Program-made: the position numbers and the translations under genes
Assembly (NCBI RefSeq): GCF_003265705.1
Contig: NW_020312827.1
Span: 16,306,182 to 16,370,181, forward strand
DNA length: 64,000 bases
Source of the DNA: Callorhinus ursinus
Taxonomy: Eukaryota > Chordata > Mammalia > Carnivora > Otariidae
Direction: 5' to 3'
Shown here: piece after piece, positions 22,405 to 35,395 of the stretch
How the letters are laid out: each line of letters opens with the position of its first letter
Position numbering within the stretch: the stretch's first letter is position 1
Notes under the pieces: generated by a model
The model's database searches: none
What the model was told of the DNA's origin: nothing
The model's input: the letters and a program-made list of their open reading frames with translations, nothing else

Positions 22405-23066
22405 AAATTTTATTTATTTATTGTTTGTTTGTTTGTCAAATGACCTTTTATTGAAATATTTTCCTTTGTATTTCTCATCTAGTCGGTCAGTACCACTGTG
22501 CCATTACTGATGTCATCGATGATGTCATGAGAGTGCCAGTGGCCATTAACACTGTAGTCCACAGATTGGACAAACCCCAGCCTCTCTTTAAGGGTTCCAG
22601 AGAATTCTCTGGCTTAAGATTGGTGCTGCATCTGTCATGCAATGTTGACAATCTCGTCAAAAGTGATAGTTCCACTGTGCTTAATGTTTTTCTGCTTCTT
22701 TCTGTCTCTTGAAAGTTCCTTGAGGGCTTTGATAATCAGGGCAGAGGCAGTCTGGGCCTGTCTGTTCTGAACTTCCCTTCAATCTGGGCCTATCTATTCT
22801 GAACAGTCACTGGAATCCTCAGACCCTTCCAATAACTGGTTGCCTTGGTGAAGTCATCACCAACTTTTTTTGGAGAGAGACCCAGAGGGCTGATCTTGGG
22901 GCCATGGCAGATGTGGCAGTGACTTTCCCACCAGTGCACCTCAAGTATACTTTGATTTTCTTGGGGTCGAACTTAGGTGGTGTGGTGTTGGATATCCCTG
23001 GATTTGGGAGGACTGAAGAGAGTTGCACCTTGGCCTCCTCCCAGCCGAAAGCCAAAAGCTCTTTTG
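22405..23066 (-). pseudogene. RPL12: RPL12 (ribosomal protein uL11) processed retrocopy, disabled
   Basis: RPL12 is a large-subunit ribosomal protein of the GTPase stalk base. Read on the minus strand, the copy starts with the parental 5'UTR ('gaggaggccaaggtgcaact', near 23045), then [20 protein letters not shown], which is recognisably the RPL12 N-terminus. The initiator is ACA at 22981-22983, one Val codon is missing from KVVYLR, and frameshifts follow. Farther on are 'aagtgatagttccactgtgctta' (complement of [14 protein letters not shown]) and the C-terminal 'gatgtcatcgatgatgtcat' (complement of HDIIDDI). AATAAA (complement at 22447-22452) is followed by an A-rich tail represented by 22405-22435. 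No introns. Clearly a pseudogene. Confidence 0.93.
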
Positions 23067-23079
23067 CCTGTCTTTAGAT

Positions 23080-24910
23080 TGAAATTGAGAAAGGCTTTGA
23101 TATTGCAGTATCTATATTTGGCAAAAAATTCACAAAGAATAAATAGCAATGATTAATTTGGCAAGTTTTCCTTGTAAAATTAATTATTGAATTAAATAAT
23201 GTCTAAATTGAAGCAAAATAGTAACTGTAAAAACATTTCAGCAGAAATATTTTTATATTTCAATAAACATTAGAATGGAGAATATTCTCCACTTAGCAAA
23301 ATGTGCTGTGAGCCTATTAAGTATCCTAGCACCTACAGAGTGAATATTTTATGAGTTAAAATATTAGGATCTACAGAAAAGAATCAATTGAAGATTTATT
23401 TGTTTGGTTATTCATTTACATATGTATGTGTATATATGTTTGTTCATATTTATTTACTAGCCATAAAGTGCAACTTTGAAGAAAATTGCAAATAATTTTA
23501 CAAAAATATTAAAAAATAAAACCATATCAACATGTGTCTAATTAGAAAAAATGCCACTGAGATATTTTGGAATGGCTAAGAAACTAAGATATGGTTAAGA
23601 TACTGTTTAATTATAGAAATAAGACTCAAGAGAAATTGTTTATTCTTAAACATTGAGAAAAATCAATATAAAAATAGAAATACTTAAATAACATTAATAT
23701 AACATAATATGTAATTATATATTAAATAACATTATATATATCATTATATATACATTTAATATAATATAAATATAATGAGCTTTCTTGCTTTTCTTTAAAA
23801 TACATATTTATGTTATGGATATTTTCTGAAAATCAAATCTTATTAGGACTAATTTATAGATCTACCAATATGTTAAAATAATATTTTGATCACCAAATAT
23901 TCAAAAATTATTTGATTTTAAATAGTTTTAGTGATCCCATTCATTTTAAAACTGCCTTGGTTTAGAGAAAAGAATAAAGGATCACTCCAGTTATTTTAGG
24001 CATATTTTATAGGCAGAGTGTAGGCCAGTTCTGTTGACCAACTTTATAAACACCTCCCACATTGAATGATGAGACTTGAATGGTAAGTAGTAATTGGTAT
24101 TAGATTAAGAGTGCATACATTCTTATTTCCAAATATTGTTTATTTTTATAAAGTGTGATTTAAGTTCCTGTAGCAGAAAACATTTTGTAATGATTTCAAA
24201 TTATTTATGTAAGGATAGAAACTAGTCAAACTTGGGTTAAAATCGATTTAGGTATAAACAAAGCCAATATAATAAGCTGAGATCTAGCCTTGTTTTTCCA
24301 TTTCATGAAGGGAGCTTAGATTTATCTAAGATTTATCTTAGATTTCCCTCACTCATTATAGGAAGTGTCCTGATTTCTCAAAAAGATTCACATCCAAGTG
24401 TGAACACAGACTGTTTTTGGAAGTATTGTGGATTTGTAAAGGCAGAGCATTTGAGTGCTTTAAGCAATTAATAGGATACATAAAATCCTGAAACAATTCA
24501 GAAGAGAAGGTAATAAATGTGGGGAAAGAATAAAGAGACCCTTGGAAATCTGGGACTTGATGGTTTGCCCTTCCAGAGAGCTTTTATCCTGACAGTAAAG
24601 CTTAGATGTCTTTAATAATATTTTAAAATATGAATCTTTCCATGGTTGGTAAGTTTCCTGGATTGTCTACACATCCAGAGAACTGACAAACCCCACAGGC
24701 AATTTGTAATAGGTCAAGAAGGAAAGGCTTGCTATTATTTATCAGTCATTGACATTTCTTTTTCAACCAGTGAAAGGCAGTATATACAAACATTGTTTCA
24801 GATAAACCCTTGTTTGGTAACGAAGAACTGTATCTGGGAGCCCACAATTTCCCCTAGTCATTCCTCTCTCTTCCCTCTTCCCCAATAAATACAAGGTTTT
24901 CACATTATTC
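23080..24910. other. unassigned AT-rich DNA
   Basis: Very AT-rich, with a TATA/ATTATAT low-complexity patch at 23685-23775 and a local repeat of 'tagatttatct/taagatttatctt' at 24316-24345. No gene or clear repeat family. The 80-codon frame at 24646-24888 has no recognisable domain. Confidence 0.45.
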
Positions 24911-24912
24911 TT

Positions 24913-25155
24913 GAAAACTTATCAAGGGAGGGGCGCCTGGGTGGATCAGTCGTTAAGCGTCTGCCTTCGGCTCAGGTCACGGTCCCAGGGTCCTGGGATC
25001 TAGCCCCGCATCGGGCTCCCTGCTCGGCGGGAAGCCTGCTTCTCCCTCTCCCACTCCCCCTGCTTGTGTTCCCTCTCTCGCTGTGTCTCTCTCTGTCAAA
25101 TAAATAAATAAAAAAATCTTTAAGAAAAAAAAAAGAAAGAAAACTTATCAAGGGA
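24913..25155 (+). mobile_element. Can-SINE, plus orientation, intact TSD
   Basis: A 17-bp perfect duplication GAAAACTTATCAAGGGA (24913-24929 and 25139-25155) brackets a full copy beginning GGGGCGCCTGGGTGGATCAG. It has a well-preserved internal sequence, so probably one of the younger copies in the window. Confidence 0.97.
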
Positions 25156-25159
25156 ATAA

Positions 25160-26230
25160 TTTCAACAGTTACAACAATGTATCTCAATTTGCCATCCTCT
25201 GTTTTTTGTTGTTGTTGTTTTAATTTTTCTTTCTTTTTTTTTTTAAGATCTCTGTTTTGAGGTTTTAGGGAAGGCTCACGTTAGGGCAGCATAGCTAAAG
25301 TTCATTTGCATGGCATTTCCTGACCATGAGAATGAACTACTATAAGACAAAATAAAGCAAATTCATCCCAAATCCTTGACGTTCTACAGAGGAGTATTAG
25401 GAAGAATAAATGAGAGAGATCGGTCTTCTGCATCTGATTAAATTGACATCAAGGATTTCAAGGATGTAAGAAAAGTCAGATTCCTCTCAGAGGTTCCTGA
25501 TATAGATTTCACCTGTACCAATCCTGGCTGACCTTTCTGTCCCTTTCCAAAATCAACTCTGGAACAGCCAAGGGCGTGAGTGGGGAAGGAAGAGAGAAAA
25601 GCAAGATGAGAAATAGTGCAAAATCTGACCACAAAAGCCTCTTGCACAGCAGAGTTTTAAGTCTGAGTAAGACCTGAGGAAGATTGGAGTCACATGATTT
25701 CCAGGCTGTTCATTTAGGTTGACAAACCATCCCAGTTAGTCATTCAGGGTTTCAGCACTGAGAGTCCCACATCTCCGGAAACTCCTCAGTGCTAGGCCAA
25801 CCTGGGCTGTTGGTTACTCTAGCAGTATTGACATTTTGTTAAATAAAATAATAGAAAAAGCTATGAGAATATGTATTGCGACATATGGGGTGAGCATGGT
25901 GAGAGTATATGGGGTCAAAGAACGAATGAAGAGGATGGGGTTAAGCATGAAGTCATAAGAAGAAATAAATTTGCTTTCTGCCTGTACCAGCACATTCAAT
26001 AAATCACTCCACTTGTCTTGTATATCCATTCGCCAAATCTGTTATCAGCCATTTTGTATCATAATGAAGATTATGCATCTAAACAACTGTGACACTCTTC
26101 TCTGTCCTTTTACTCATGTTTTCGCCCAAAGTAACAGCAGGATGTGGTTCAAACATTGTGGTGTGTACTTGGCGCAACAGAAGTGAAATCGAGAATCTGC
26201 TTTAAAATAAAATAAACCCAACATATCATA
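25160..26230. other. unassigned DNA
   Basis: A (GTT)n/T-rich patch at 25206-25246. Near 25715-25790 'ttgacaaaccatcccagtta' followed by 'tttcagcactgagagtccca' resembles an old MITE-like repeat but I cannot name it. Nothing gene-like. Confidence 0.4.
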
Positions 26231-26233
26231 GGA

Positions 26234-26481
26234 AGAGAACAATATTTCTTTCTTCTCTCTCTTTGTTTTAAAGATTTTATTATTTATTTATTTATTTATT
26301 TATTTGACACAGAGAGAGGGAGCACAAGCAGGGGGAGCTTCAGGCAAAGGGAAAGGAAGAAGCAGGCTCTCTGCTGATCAGGGAGCCCAATGTGGGACTT
26401 GATCCCAGGACCCTGGGATCACGACCTGAGCTGAAGGCAGACATTTAACCAACTGAGTCACCCAGGTGCCCAGAGAACAAT
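26234..26481 (-). mobile_element. Can-SINE, minus orientation, with (TTTA)n
   Basis: Target duplication AGAGAACAAT (26234-26243 and 26472-26481). The tail complement includes expanded TTTA units (26281-26306). It ends 'tgagtcacccaggtgccc'. Confidence 0.95.
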
Positions 26482-26484
26482 CTT

Positions 26485-28205
26485 TCGAAAGACAAGATTT
26501 AATTAGAAATTATAGAGTGAGTATCCATACAAAAATCAGTGTTTGTATGCTTCTCTAACATCTCTGTTTTTAGTACAACTCAAAGACAAATACTAATCAA
26601 TAAAATCATTCTTATGTATAAATTCTGTTTCTTATTCTAAAACAGACATCACAAGGGAAAGCCCTGTTTTGCACCAGAGTTTTGCACCGGACAGAGTCAA
26701 CCTATAGGAGATGATGGTTGAGTATTAACATCAGGTATCAATAAGAATATTCATGATGCAAGGATATATACATCCTCAAAGAAGGTTGAATAGGAAAGGA
26801 ATCCTGTGCTTATGTTTTCCACATCACATTATTTTAAAAACGAAGACAATCATTTGAAGTAAATAGTGATTATTTCTTTAAAAAAAAGTACCAACATACC
26901 TTGAAAGATTGTTACAATATGATATCTTACTTTTTGAACTAAAGACTATATTTACCTTCTTATTATTTCAATAGTCATGATTTTATTTCAACCTCATTTC
27001 TTTATCATTTATGGTCATTTACTTGGATATGCTATTGGTAATCCTAGTCATTTGTTAGTAAGAAGGAGCATATCTTACATCAACAGAGCAATAACAAAAG
27101 AAACTAATACATTAAGTATTTTTCTTATTTTTCTTTTTGATAATCTAGAAAACAGAGCTTCAAGGAATTATTTGGTGGTTCCTTCCTGCTGTGCAATTTT
27201 GAGTCCCTTTTAATAGACTCCAAAATATCAGTGAAGCAGGCCATGCAGAAGATTGAAACCTATTAGGCCAGGTAACGCTTCATTTTCCACCAGCCTCTGG
27301 TTGAGGAGAGGTCATTGAAAAAAGACAAAAAAAGAGGAAGAAGAAGAAGAAGCTGGATCTTCCACAATGTAGTAACATTTGACACTAAGTAAAAAATATC
27401 CATTCCTTTCTTATTTAAAACATAACAAATAATGTAAATAATGTAGCAAATGCAAAATATCATCAAGACTACCCTTTGTGCAAGACAACTTCGAAGGGAA
27501 CTGGGTCTACCAGTGAGAGCCTCTGGATGCTCACTGTAAGTTTACCCCTGTCCCTGGGGGGCCACAAGATTTGTCTGGAAATATCATGAAGGCCTGAATC
27601 CCTTGTGAGAATTTTCAGCACTTCAGTCTCCAGTCTCAGCTGGAAACCCTATAAGCAACGTCTTTCATGTGGTATTTCAACATTTCTCACTCCAGTTTCT
27701 GAAAGAAATGGAAATAAACCTTGTCTATGTTTATTAAAGCCCTAGAAGGGAGGTTGAATTTCAAGACTGTTCTTTCAGAAGGGTGGAAGTTCAGTCTGGG
27801 GGTGAAAAATAATAAAAATTATTCTCATCCCAGTTCAGTACTTCAAGCTGACCTCCTCATCCATGGGGAGGATCCATGATGCTGGCAACATGACATTTCT
27901 GTGACTGATTATTTTTCCTTAATTATTTTCTTTACATTTATTCATATGTCTGCATGATATGCAACAACAGATTTTAGGAAACATAGAGTACTCCCAACAG
28001 TAGCTCTTGTTTATAAGCAGATCACATCCATCTGCAAATTACTGTATTTGAGGGCATTTTCAAAATCACATTGTCATTTCCAGTACATAAATGCAACTAA
28101 ATATTACAGTATTATGCACTGAGACATCATAAGAGCCAGCTCTCATTCTCATTTCTAAGTTAGAGCTTTAACTTCTTAACTTGGCACATGCTTAAAGTTT
28201 AGAGT
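26485..28205. other. unassigned DNA
   Basis: A short (GAA)n lies at 27332-27352. The region 27470-27720 is less AT-rich and has no simple repeats, but nothing marks it as coding. Confidence 0.4.
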
Positions 28206-28209
28206 ACTT

Positions 28210-28350
28210 TCATCTTCATTATCTTGTACGATTCACATCATTCTAAGTGGTAGGGAGATAGCACTACAACAATTATATAATGAGGGTAGTGCTGCTCCTT
28301 GTGATCAAGTGACTTGCCTAAGAAATGTAGCTTGTGGAGGCTAAGAAACA
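28210..28350 (-). mobile_element. MIR fragment
   Basis: 'atcaagtgacttgcctaaga' is the complement of the MIR 'tgaccttgggcaagtcac' box. Weak otherwise. Confidence 0.4.
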
Positions 28351-28604
28351 CAAATGGAAATACGGCCATCTGACTTCATGTACATGGCCTATTCTTTCAA
28401 AGAAACACTTCCTGAAGTTCTTTTGTATTCAAAATATATTTTATGGATTATATATTATTACATAGAATGTATATTTAGATTGAATTAAAAGTCCAGACAC
28501 CTTCCCTCAAGACGCTTACAGCAGAGTTGAAGTAATAGGACACATACAAAATTATCGTAACAAGCAACCAAATTCAGTGGTAAATTACTGGGCAAATATG
28601 AGTG

Positions 28605-28842
28605 AAGACTATTCTGAGGGCGCCTGGATGGCTCAGCGGGTTAAGCGTCTGCCTTTGGCTCAGGTCATGATCCCAGAGACCTGGGATCCAGCCCCAAGTC
28701 CGGCTTTCTGCTCAGCGGGGAGCCTGCTTGTCCCTCTGCCCCTCCTCCCTGCTCCTGAACATCCCCCTCTCTTTCTCCTCCTCCCCACCTCGCAAAAATA
28801 TATAAATAAAATCTTTAAAAAAAAAAAAGAACATTCTGAAAA
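28605..28842 (+). mobile_element. Can-SINE, plus orientation
   Basis: Element from GGGCGCCTGGATGGCTCAG at 28618 to an A12 tail ending near 28829. The flanks 'agactattctga' and 'agaacattctga' are a plausible aged target duplication. Confidence 0.95.
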
Positions 28843-28989
28843 GGAAGAAATCTCAGGCCACAGGTGGTGAGATAAAACTTCACAGAGGGGGTATTTTTTT
28901 GATGTATTTTCTACCTCCACCTTGTAATATAACCCACTCTGCTCACTTGCAAGACATAAGAGGATATTAAGAAGGTAATAATACATTAT

Positions 28990-29215
28990 CAAACATTTTA
29001 CCACTCACAATGAGCCTGGGGTTTTATCATGCATTTTATTATTATAACCCTAACAATAATTCTGTAACACAAGAACAGTATTATCCTTGTTTTACAAAGA
29101 TGTACACAGTTATGTTTCAAGAGGGCAGTGGTGTACCCAATATACAGCTGAAGTCTACGGCTTTAGAACTGACTGATTCCATATCCTGGAATCATGCTCT
29201 CAGGTGTGAGGGAAA
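28990..29215 (-). mobile_element. MIR-like SINE
   Basis: 'accctaacaataattctgta', 'ttatccttgttttacaaaga' and 'cagtggtgtacccaatatac' match the complementary order of MIR boxes (CCTCATTTTACAGATGAGGAAAC-like, AGCAGGTGGCAGAGC-like). Confidence 0.5.
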
Positions 29216-29219
29216 TAAT

Positions 29220-31670
29220 GCAGAGAAAATGTGAATTTTCCTATTAAGTTTAGGTTAGTAAAGCTGAGAGATCTTTCCAGTGAGTCTGTGGTGCTCAACT
29301 GAAAATAAATCTTCATAGTGGCAGTAAGCAGGCTTATGCTTCAAAGCTACTAGGATGGAACAGAGACCATCTGGAGAAGAACAGTCTTTTGATTTTAGGT
29401 CAAGACCATAATGCTTAGGAAATAATTTATCTGGATCCATTTAATTTGCTATAATAATTTAATTATTAAATATATATTTATGCTGTATGTACAAATCTTA
29501 CTGTTCTTAAAGATTCTAGAATGGATCCAAGTGATTATCTTTAATCAACTGCCATTTTTATGTTTTGTGTGACTCTAAGAGGAAAACATTCTCTGATCCC
29601 AGAGAAAATTACTGTTAAAAATGTAAGAAAAATTTGAAAAGCAAGAGATCTCTGGTTCTGGTACTGCTTATTTCTTGTATTACCTTGGCTTAATTTCCTA
29701 AATAATTTAAGCAATATTAGATCATGCTTCATGAGACATGAGATAAGAGAGAATGAATTTATTTTGCCCTCAGGGGAATATTACAAAGTAAGTCATAATA
29801 TCCACAACTCTTTTCTCATTGAGATCTAATCTACCAAAAAGAGAATGAGAAAAGAAACCTCCTACACAGAGCTTGTGATGGGAAGCAGGGCAAGAGTGTG
29901 AACCCGTGCAGCAGGCACTTTTTTTATTGGCTGCTCAACCTCTGTCCACATTTCTAGAATAAACATCCTGTTCTGTATCTTCATTGAAAGCAATTTGACA
30001 CTATGAATAAAATCTAATGTTTGACAGTATTCTTTGCTTTTCAATTAGTTTAAACTGTTTTAGAAGTGTGTAGACGCAACTATACTATCACAACATCATT
30101 TGCCAAAGGAATAAAAGCCACAATATATGTAGATATTAAAACTGACTTAACACTTAAATTTCTCTTGAACACTGTCTTTAGTGATTCTTCCCACCAGTCT
30201 TTTCATTTTAGCACTGCACATAGAATCATTTAACTTTTAAGATGGGAAAAATAAGGAGTATGAAGCCATTTTGAAAACTTTCCATATTTTGATACAGAAA
30301 GTTAAAAGTTCATGACAATTAATTCCGAAGAAATTATGCTGAGGACTATCTTTAAGTGTGTTGTCAACCTCAGACTTGAATTCTTAAACTTTGTAATTAT
30401 ATACTTTCTTAGGGGCTTTACAAATCAATTTTTCTTCTACAGATTGATAATTAGATAAAGCAATAATGTAACTATTTTGTGAAAAATACTTCAAGCTATT
30501 GGATTCTCAAAATAAGGAGTTAATGGTATAAAAACTTAGAAAATACTGTAGGCCATTTAACTAATGTGAGGCAATTAATCAACTATTTCTTCAAGCAGTA
30601 CTGTGCCTCCTTTCCCTGATTAAAAGAGTTAAACTTACAGAGAATATTTTGAAATTAGGGAGTTATCAATGTCCCCTTTGTATACTAAATTAATGGGAGA
30701 AAGAGAAAAAAACGAAGAAAATCTTTCAGATGAAAGCCTTGCAAATAAATAGTGCACTTGGGTGATCATCGAATAACCTTTCCTGTCTCTTTCATCTGTT
30801 GCTCTGGGAATGTATCAATCTTTAAAGCCCTCTTACATTATAAATATTGCTTATGGCACAAATCATGCAAATTTATCCCCCTTTCATTACTTCAGAGCTT
30901 CTCAGGTCAAGAGTTATCATTCAGACAACATCAACTACTTCCACTAAACCATATTATAGATCTATGTCAGTTCATATTCAAATGCATGATGTAGCACCAT
31001 GATAAATCCTTTCTGGCCTTTGGCAAAGGTGGTAATGTGAGGCCCTGTTTAGAAGAGAGGGATTTTATGGTTTAAGTGCACAATTCCCAGGGAGTTAAGC
31101 AAATAATAAGCAACCCCTTTGACCAAAGAACTTTTAAAATGTCAGGAAACTATGCCAACTGTGTTAGGACCAGTGTGTGTTAAAGAAAACTGCCCTATGA
31201 ATACCCATTAGAAAGGGTAGAACTTTCCACTCAGCTGTCAAAGTGTCCAGAGAGAAACAACATACTACAGCGAAATTTATGATAAAATGGAATGTAAAAG
31301 CACCATCTAGAACTGCTATTAAATAAATTTATGAAAACTTCAAGACTCAAATGTTCTCTTGTGAAGATTACTCCTTTCTGGCTTCTAAAGATACACATAC
31401 CCTTATCGCCTACCCAGTGCAGACACCCAACTGCTTCATTAAACATTTCAAATCTTTTTAAATTCTTCTAGATTGACAACTTTAAGAGGGCAAGGCAGCC
31501 TCTCAAGCAATGAGAAGTTGTAACTAAAAGGTAAAAAAAAAAAATTATATATATGTATATATATGTATAATATATAATTCATTATCCATAACCTATAGGT
31601 TAATTATAATCCATGCTGTCCTTTTAAGGACAATAATCTTGGAAGCTCATGTACCTGTTCCAATTATATA
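29220..31670. other. unassigned AT-rich DNA
   Basis: About 2.4 kb without a recognisable gene, RNA or young repeat; TA-rich patch at 31540-31575. Scattered frames of 60-80 codons have no family resemblance. Confidence 0.45.
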
Positions 31671-31673
31671 ACT

Positions 31674-32577
31674 AATTTTGGGGATTACTCTTTTTTTATT
31701 TTTTTTATTTTATTATGTTATGTTAATCACCATACATTACATCATTAGTTTTTTTTTTGATGTAGTGTTCCATGATTCATTGTTTGTGTATAACACCCAG
31801 TGCTCCATTCAATACGTGCCCTCTTTAATACCCATCACCAGGCTAACCCCTTCCCTCACCCCCCTCCCCTCTAGAACCCTCAGTTTGTTTCTCAGAGTCC
31901 ATAATCTCTCACGGTTCGTCTCCCCCTCCAATTTCTTCCCTTCATTTTTCCCTTCCTACAACATTCTTCTTTTATTTTTAACATATGTATTATTTGTTTC
32001 AGAGATACAGGTCTGTGATTCAACAGTCTTACATAATTCACAGCACTCACAAAAGCACATACCCTCCCCAATGTCTATCACCCAGCCACCCCATCCCTCC
32101 CACCCCCCACCACTCCAGCAACCCTCAGTTGGTTTCCTGAGATTAAGAATTTCTCATATCAGTGAGGTCATATGATACATGTCTTTCTGACTGACTTATT
32201 TAACTCAGCATAACACCCTCCAGTTCCATCCACATCGTTGCAAATGGCAAGATCTCATTCCCTTTGATGGCTGCATAATATTCTATTGTATATGTATACC
32301 ACCTCTTCTTTATCCATTCATCTGTCGATGGGCATCTTGGCTCTTTCCACAGTTTGGCTATTGTGGACATTGCTGCTATAAACATCGGGGTGCACGTACC
32401 CCTTCAGATCACTACATTTGTATCTTTGGGGTAAATACCCAGTAGTGCAATTGCTGGGTCGTATGGTAGCTCTATTTTCAACTTTTTGAGACACCTCCAT
32501 ACTGTTTTCCAGAGTGGCTGCACCAGCTTGCATTCCCACCAACAGTGTAGGAGGGTTCAATTTTGGGGATTACTCTT
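31674..32577 (-). mobile_element. young carnivore L1, 5'-truncated, perfect 19-bp TSD
   Basis: AATTTTGGGGATTACTCTT occurs at 31674-31692 and 32559-32577. The insert is a minus-strand L1 with T-rich tail complement at the left, 3'UTR, and the ORF2 C-terminal region at the right. The minus frame at 32200-32385 reads [20 protein letters not shown], the ORF2p C-terminus; upstream ORF2 sequence is frameshifted. The 3'UTR holds two related modules: about 31700-31965 and about 31990-32150, separated by an A-rich stretch. The 165-codon plus-strand frame at 31678-32175 is antisense to this and is not a gene. Confidence 0.95.
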
Positions 32578-32644
32578 AAGAAATTCCTCTAATTTATAAG
32601 ATAATTCAAAAAGTAAAGATATCTGTAACTTAACCTTATTGTTA

Positions 32645-32870
32645 CTGAGCCTGCCATGTGTTACCTACCTTGACTTGGAATGATAACAGCTAACATGTAT
32701 TTACTTTGATTAGGCACCACTCTGTTATTACTCCCTACAACTTCATTGAGCTAACTATTCTTAGTGTTTTCATCTTGTAGATGAGAAAATGGAACTGGGG
32801 AGTGTTAAGATCACATAGCTAGTATATATAGCAACTGGGACTGGGCCCCAAGAGTTTGAAGCCAGGGACC
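32645..32870 (-). mobile_element. MIR SINE
   Basis: 'ataacagctaacatgtattt', 'cttgtagatgagaaaatgga', 'gatcacatagctagtatata' and 'gaagccagggaccc' are MIR boxes in complementary order. Confidence 0.7.
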
Positions 32871-32874
32871 CATC

Positions 32875-33985
32875 TCTAATTTCATCTCTGCATTGCCTCA
32901 AGAGATCCATAAGGTGACAAAATTGTGCCCTCTTTGAAGATATTAAAAATAATTTATTGAAGATAATGACCAAAGCAGAGTTTCAGAGCAGGAACAGCTT
33001 TATTGGAATAAATATCTACTTTCAGACAGTGGGGGCAAAAATAAAATAAAATTCTTGTTAGAAGATGTAAAGCTTGACATATTTGCAAAGGAAAGAATTA
33101 AATAACCTTATACGTGCATCTCCTATAGATCTTAGTTTGGCCCCGGACATGAGTCAGTGCTAGGAAGACATTTTTTTTTTTCTCAGTGATGATGATATAA
33201 TGATAATGCGAGTGAAAATGATGAAGAAAAATAGCTTCCTATCATAAGTTATAAAGTAAATATAAGCATAATTTGTTAGACGACATGAAATGAAAATATA
33301 GCAGAGAATTAATCTTTGCATTCAGGTTGGTGGAGGAGAAAATTTGCAAATTTGGAGAACAAAGCTGAATTAAAGGTGGTCTGAAATACACATTTTAATA
33401 ATGGGTGAGGTCTGCAAAATCTTCTGAGTGGTAGTAATTTAATTTATTGCAAAGAAGATAAACAGAGTTGAGTTTGTCGTTCTACCCTTAGAAGTAAGGC
33501 TGTGTCTCAACCAAAGGAGCCCTGCAGTTTTGATCATGACTATGTGGCCTGGGAAGTGTTTATAGCAACTCCTGATGAAGTCCAGAGATGAAACACAAAA
33601 TAAAGCAAAAATAATAATGAGAAGAAACTTTCAATTAGTGATGACACTTAATAGGGTGGTCTTATTTTCAATTTCTGTTATTATCAATGGGCCAACAATA
33701 CAAATGGGGTAACATAAATTTAAATCTGAAGCAACTGATCAAAACATTATGATTATTTTGAGTTACATATTTAACCCATTGCTGAATTCAGGTAATGGGT
33801 CTCTTCTTGGAACTAACTGTACACAGTTGCAGTTTCCAGTTTGGTCTAGAATGCTGTATAATTTGAAAATTCTCGAAAACATTCTGCAAAGATTCCTCTT
33901 TAAATTATTTGAACTATAGTACTGATGATTTCCCAAACTTATTTGAAATAGTAGGGCCTGATTGTCTTTCAACATTAAAGGGGAT
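32875..33985. other. unassigned DNA
   Basis: No clear repeat or gene. Old repeat debris is likely but not identifiable by eye. Confidence 0.4.
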
Positions 33986-33992
33986 GTGAGTA

Positions 33993-33994
33993 TC

Positions 33995-34028
<34 letters not shown>

Positions 34029-34062
34029 ATATGTGTATGTGTATATATATATATATATATGT
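33993..34062 (+). repeat. (GT)n-(TATATG)-(AT)n compound microsatellite
   Basis: About (GT)14, then GTATATGTAT units, then (AT)10. Open frames across it encode Val/Cys or Tyr/Val/Ile runs only. Confidence 0.97.
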
Positions 34063-34370
34063 AGCCTTAAAGGGCCCCGGGCTTTGGTCTCTCACTCAGG
34101 GAGCCTCCAGAGAAGACACAACTGGAGGACTGGACCCAGCAGTCTCGGAAGACAGTGGCAGCTGGATGCCCTGCTGGGCCCTCACCCTCTGTACACTGAC
34201 CCTTGCTGAACAAACCTTAGGACCTTAGGACAACTTCCAGTCCTTATCACCCACATAGAAACTATCCCCACCCTAATCCATACCTATGACCCCTTACCTA
34301 CAAACCTAAGGCATGTATCCTTGGTTATATAACTCAGCAGTTGTTTAAACTTTAAAAGTAAAATTAATAG
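34063..34370. other. GC-richer unique-looking block
   Basis: 34070-34235 is a GC-rich island ('gggccccgggctttggtctc' onward) next to the microsatellite. It is followed by C-rich DNA with a short direct repeat CCTTAGGA at 34216-34233. It could be a fragment of an LTR; I see no diagnostic box and no credible exon. Confidence 0.35.
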
Positions 34371-34374
34371 GCAT

Positions 34375-35390
34375 TAAATACTCATCTTTCATTTCAAAAA
34401 AAGAAACTGAAGCATAAGGTTCTAATATTGGTAAACTTCTTAATCTTATATATAATGTATACATGTACTTTACATTAAATATGTATTTTCTTTTACACTT
34501 CACACTACACAGGTATGTCCTATCTCTTCCATAATGCTTTTAAAACCAATGAGTCAATAAAGCAGAATTTATCCTACGCCTTTAAATCTTCAAGCCGATT
34601 TCTCTAGCTTGGATTCCCCAATGTTTATCCTCTCCCTGTTTCCTCCCATGGAGCTGCCAGCATGACCTACCGCTACCTAAATCACTTCTCCTTTTAAAAT
34701 TATAATAAATGGCAACAACCTAAAATCCCTTGAACTAAATTTATTTTTAGTGAATGTTAATTCTATAGACATACTGTTGTTTAAAGCAAGTGTCCATTCA
34801 CTCAGAAAACATGCACCACATGTTTCTGTTCCATTTTGCCTTGATATATGTCAGGGATATTTTTTAGTACAAAAATCAACTGTATTAAATCCATGAAAAT
34901 TAAACTTAATGAAAGAAAGAAAGAAAAAGGAAGGAGGGAAGAGGGAAGGAAGAAGGATGTTTTGATATGCTTCTTAAGTATGTCAATAATTGTTGAGATA
35001 CAATTGATAGTCTAGGTTCCCCAAATACTTAGCAACTGGTGCAAGTCTTTGTCGAAATACCTCAAATAGAAAAGGCTTGGAGTAGAGATGGGTGAGGTAC
35101 AGTTAGCAGTGTCAGATAACACCTGTGAGAAGCAAACTTGACTACAACCACATTTCAAATGCTAAGTCACAATGCAATATAATATTAAGGAATGGAATGG
35201 GCAAGAATGAGAGAGGAATGACAGATATTTAATAAAAAATAACTTCAGCAGAGGATACAGGAAAGAAGGGTTAATTATACCACATTTTACTTCTATAAAT
35301 TAATTGAAATATATTTATATACAAGAAGTTCTTATATAAAAGGGAACTATGAAAGATCATTTAAACCTAGTAATTTAAAAGTACTTAGAT
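34375..35390. other. unassigned AT-rich DNA with a GAAA patch
   Basis: A GAAA/GGAA purine patch lies at 34910-34957. Nothing else recognised. Confidence 0.4.
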
Positions 35391-35395
35391 CTGGT

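Noticed and set aside
31678..32175. 165-codon plus-strand open frame
   Set aside because: It is antisense to the minus-strand L1 3'UTR between perfect target duplications; its composition follows the repeat, and no protein family is recognisable.
33962..34228. Frames starting Cys-Val-Cys-Val
   Set aside because: They translate the GT/AT microsatellite into the adjacent GC block.
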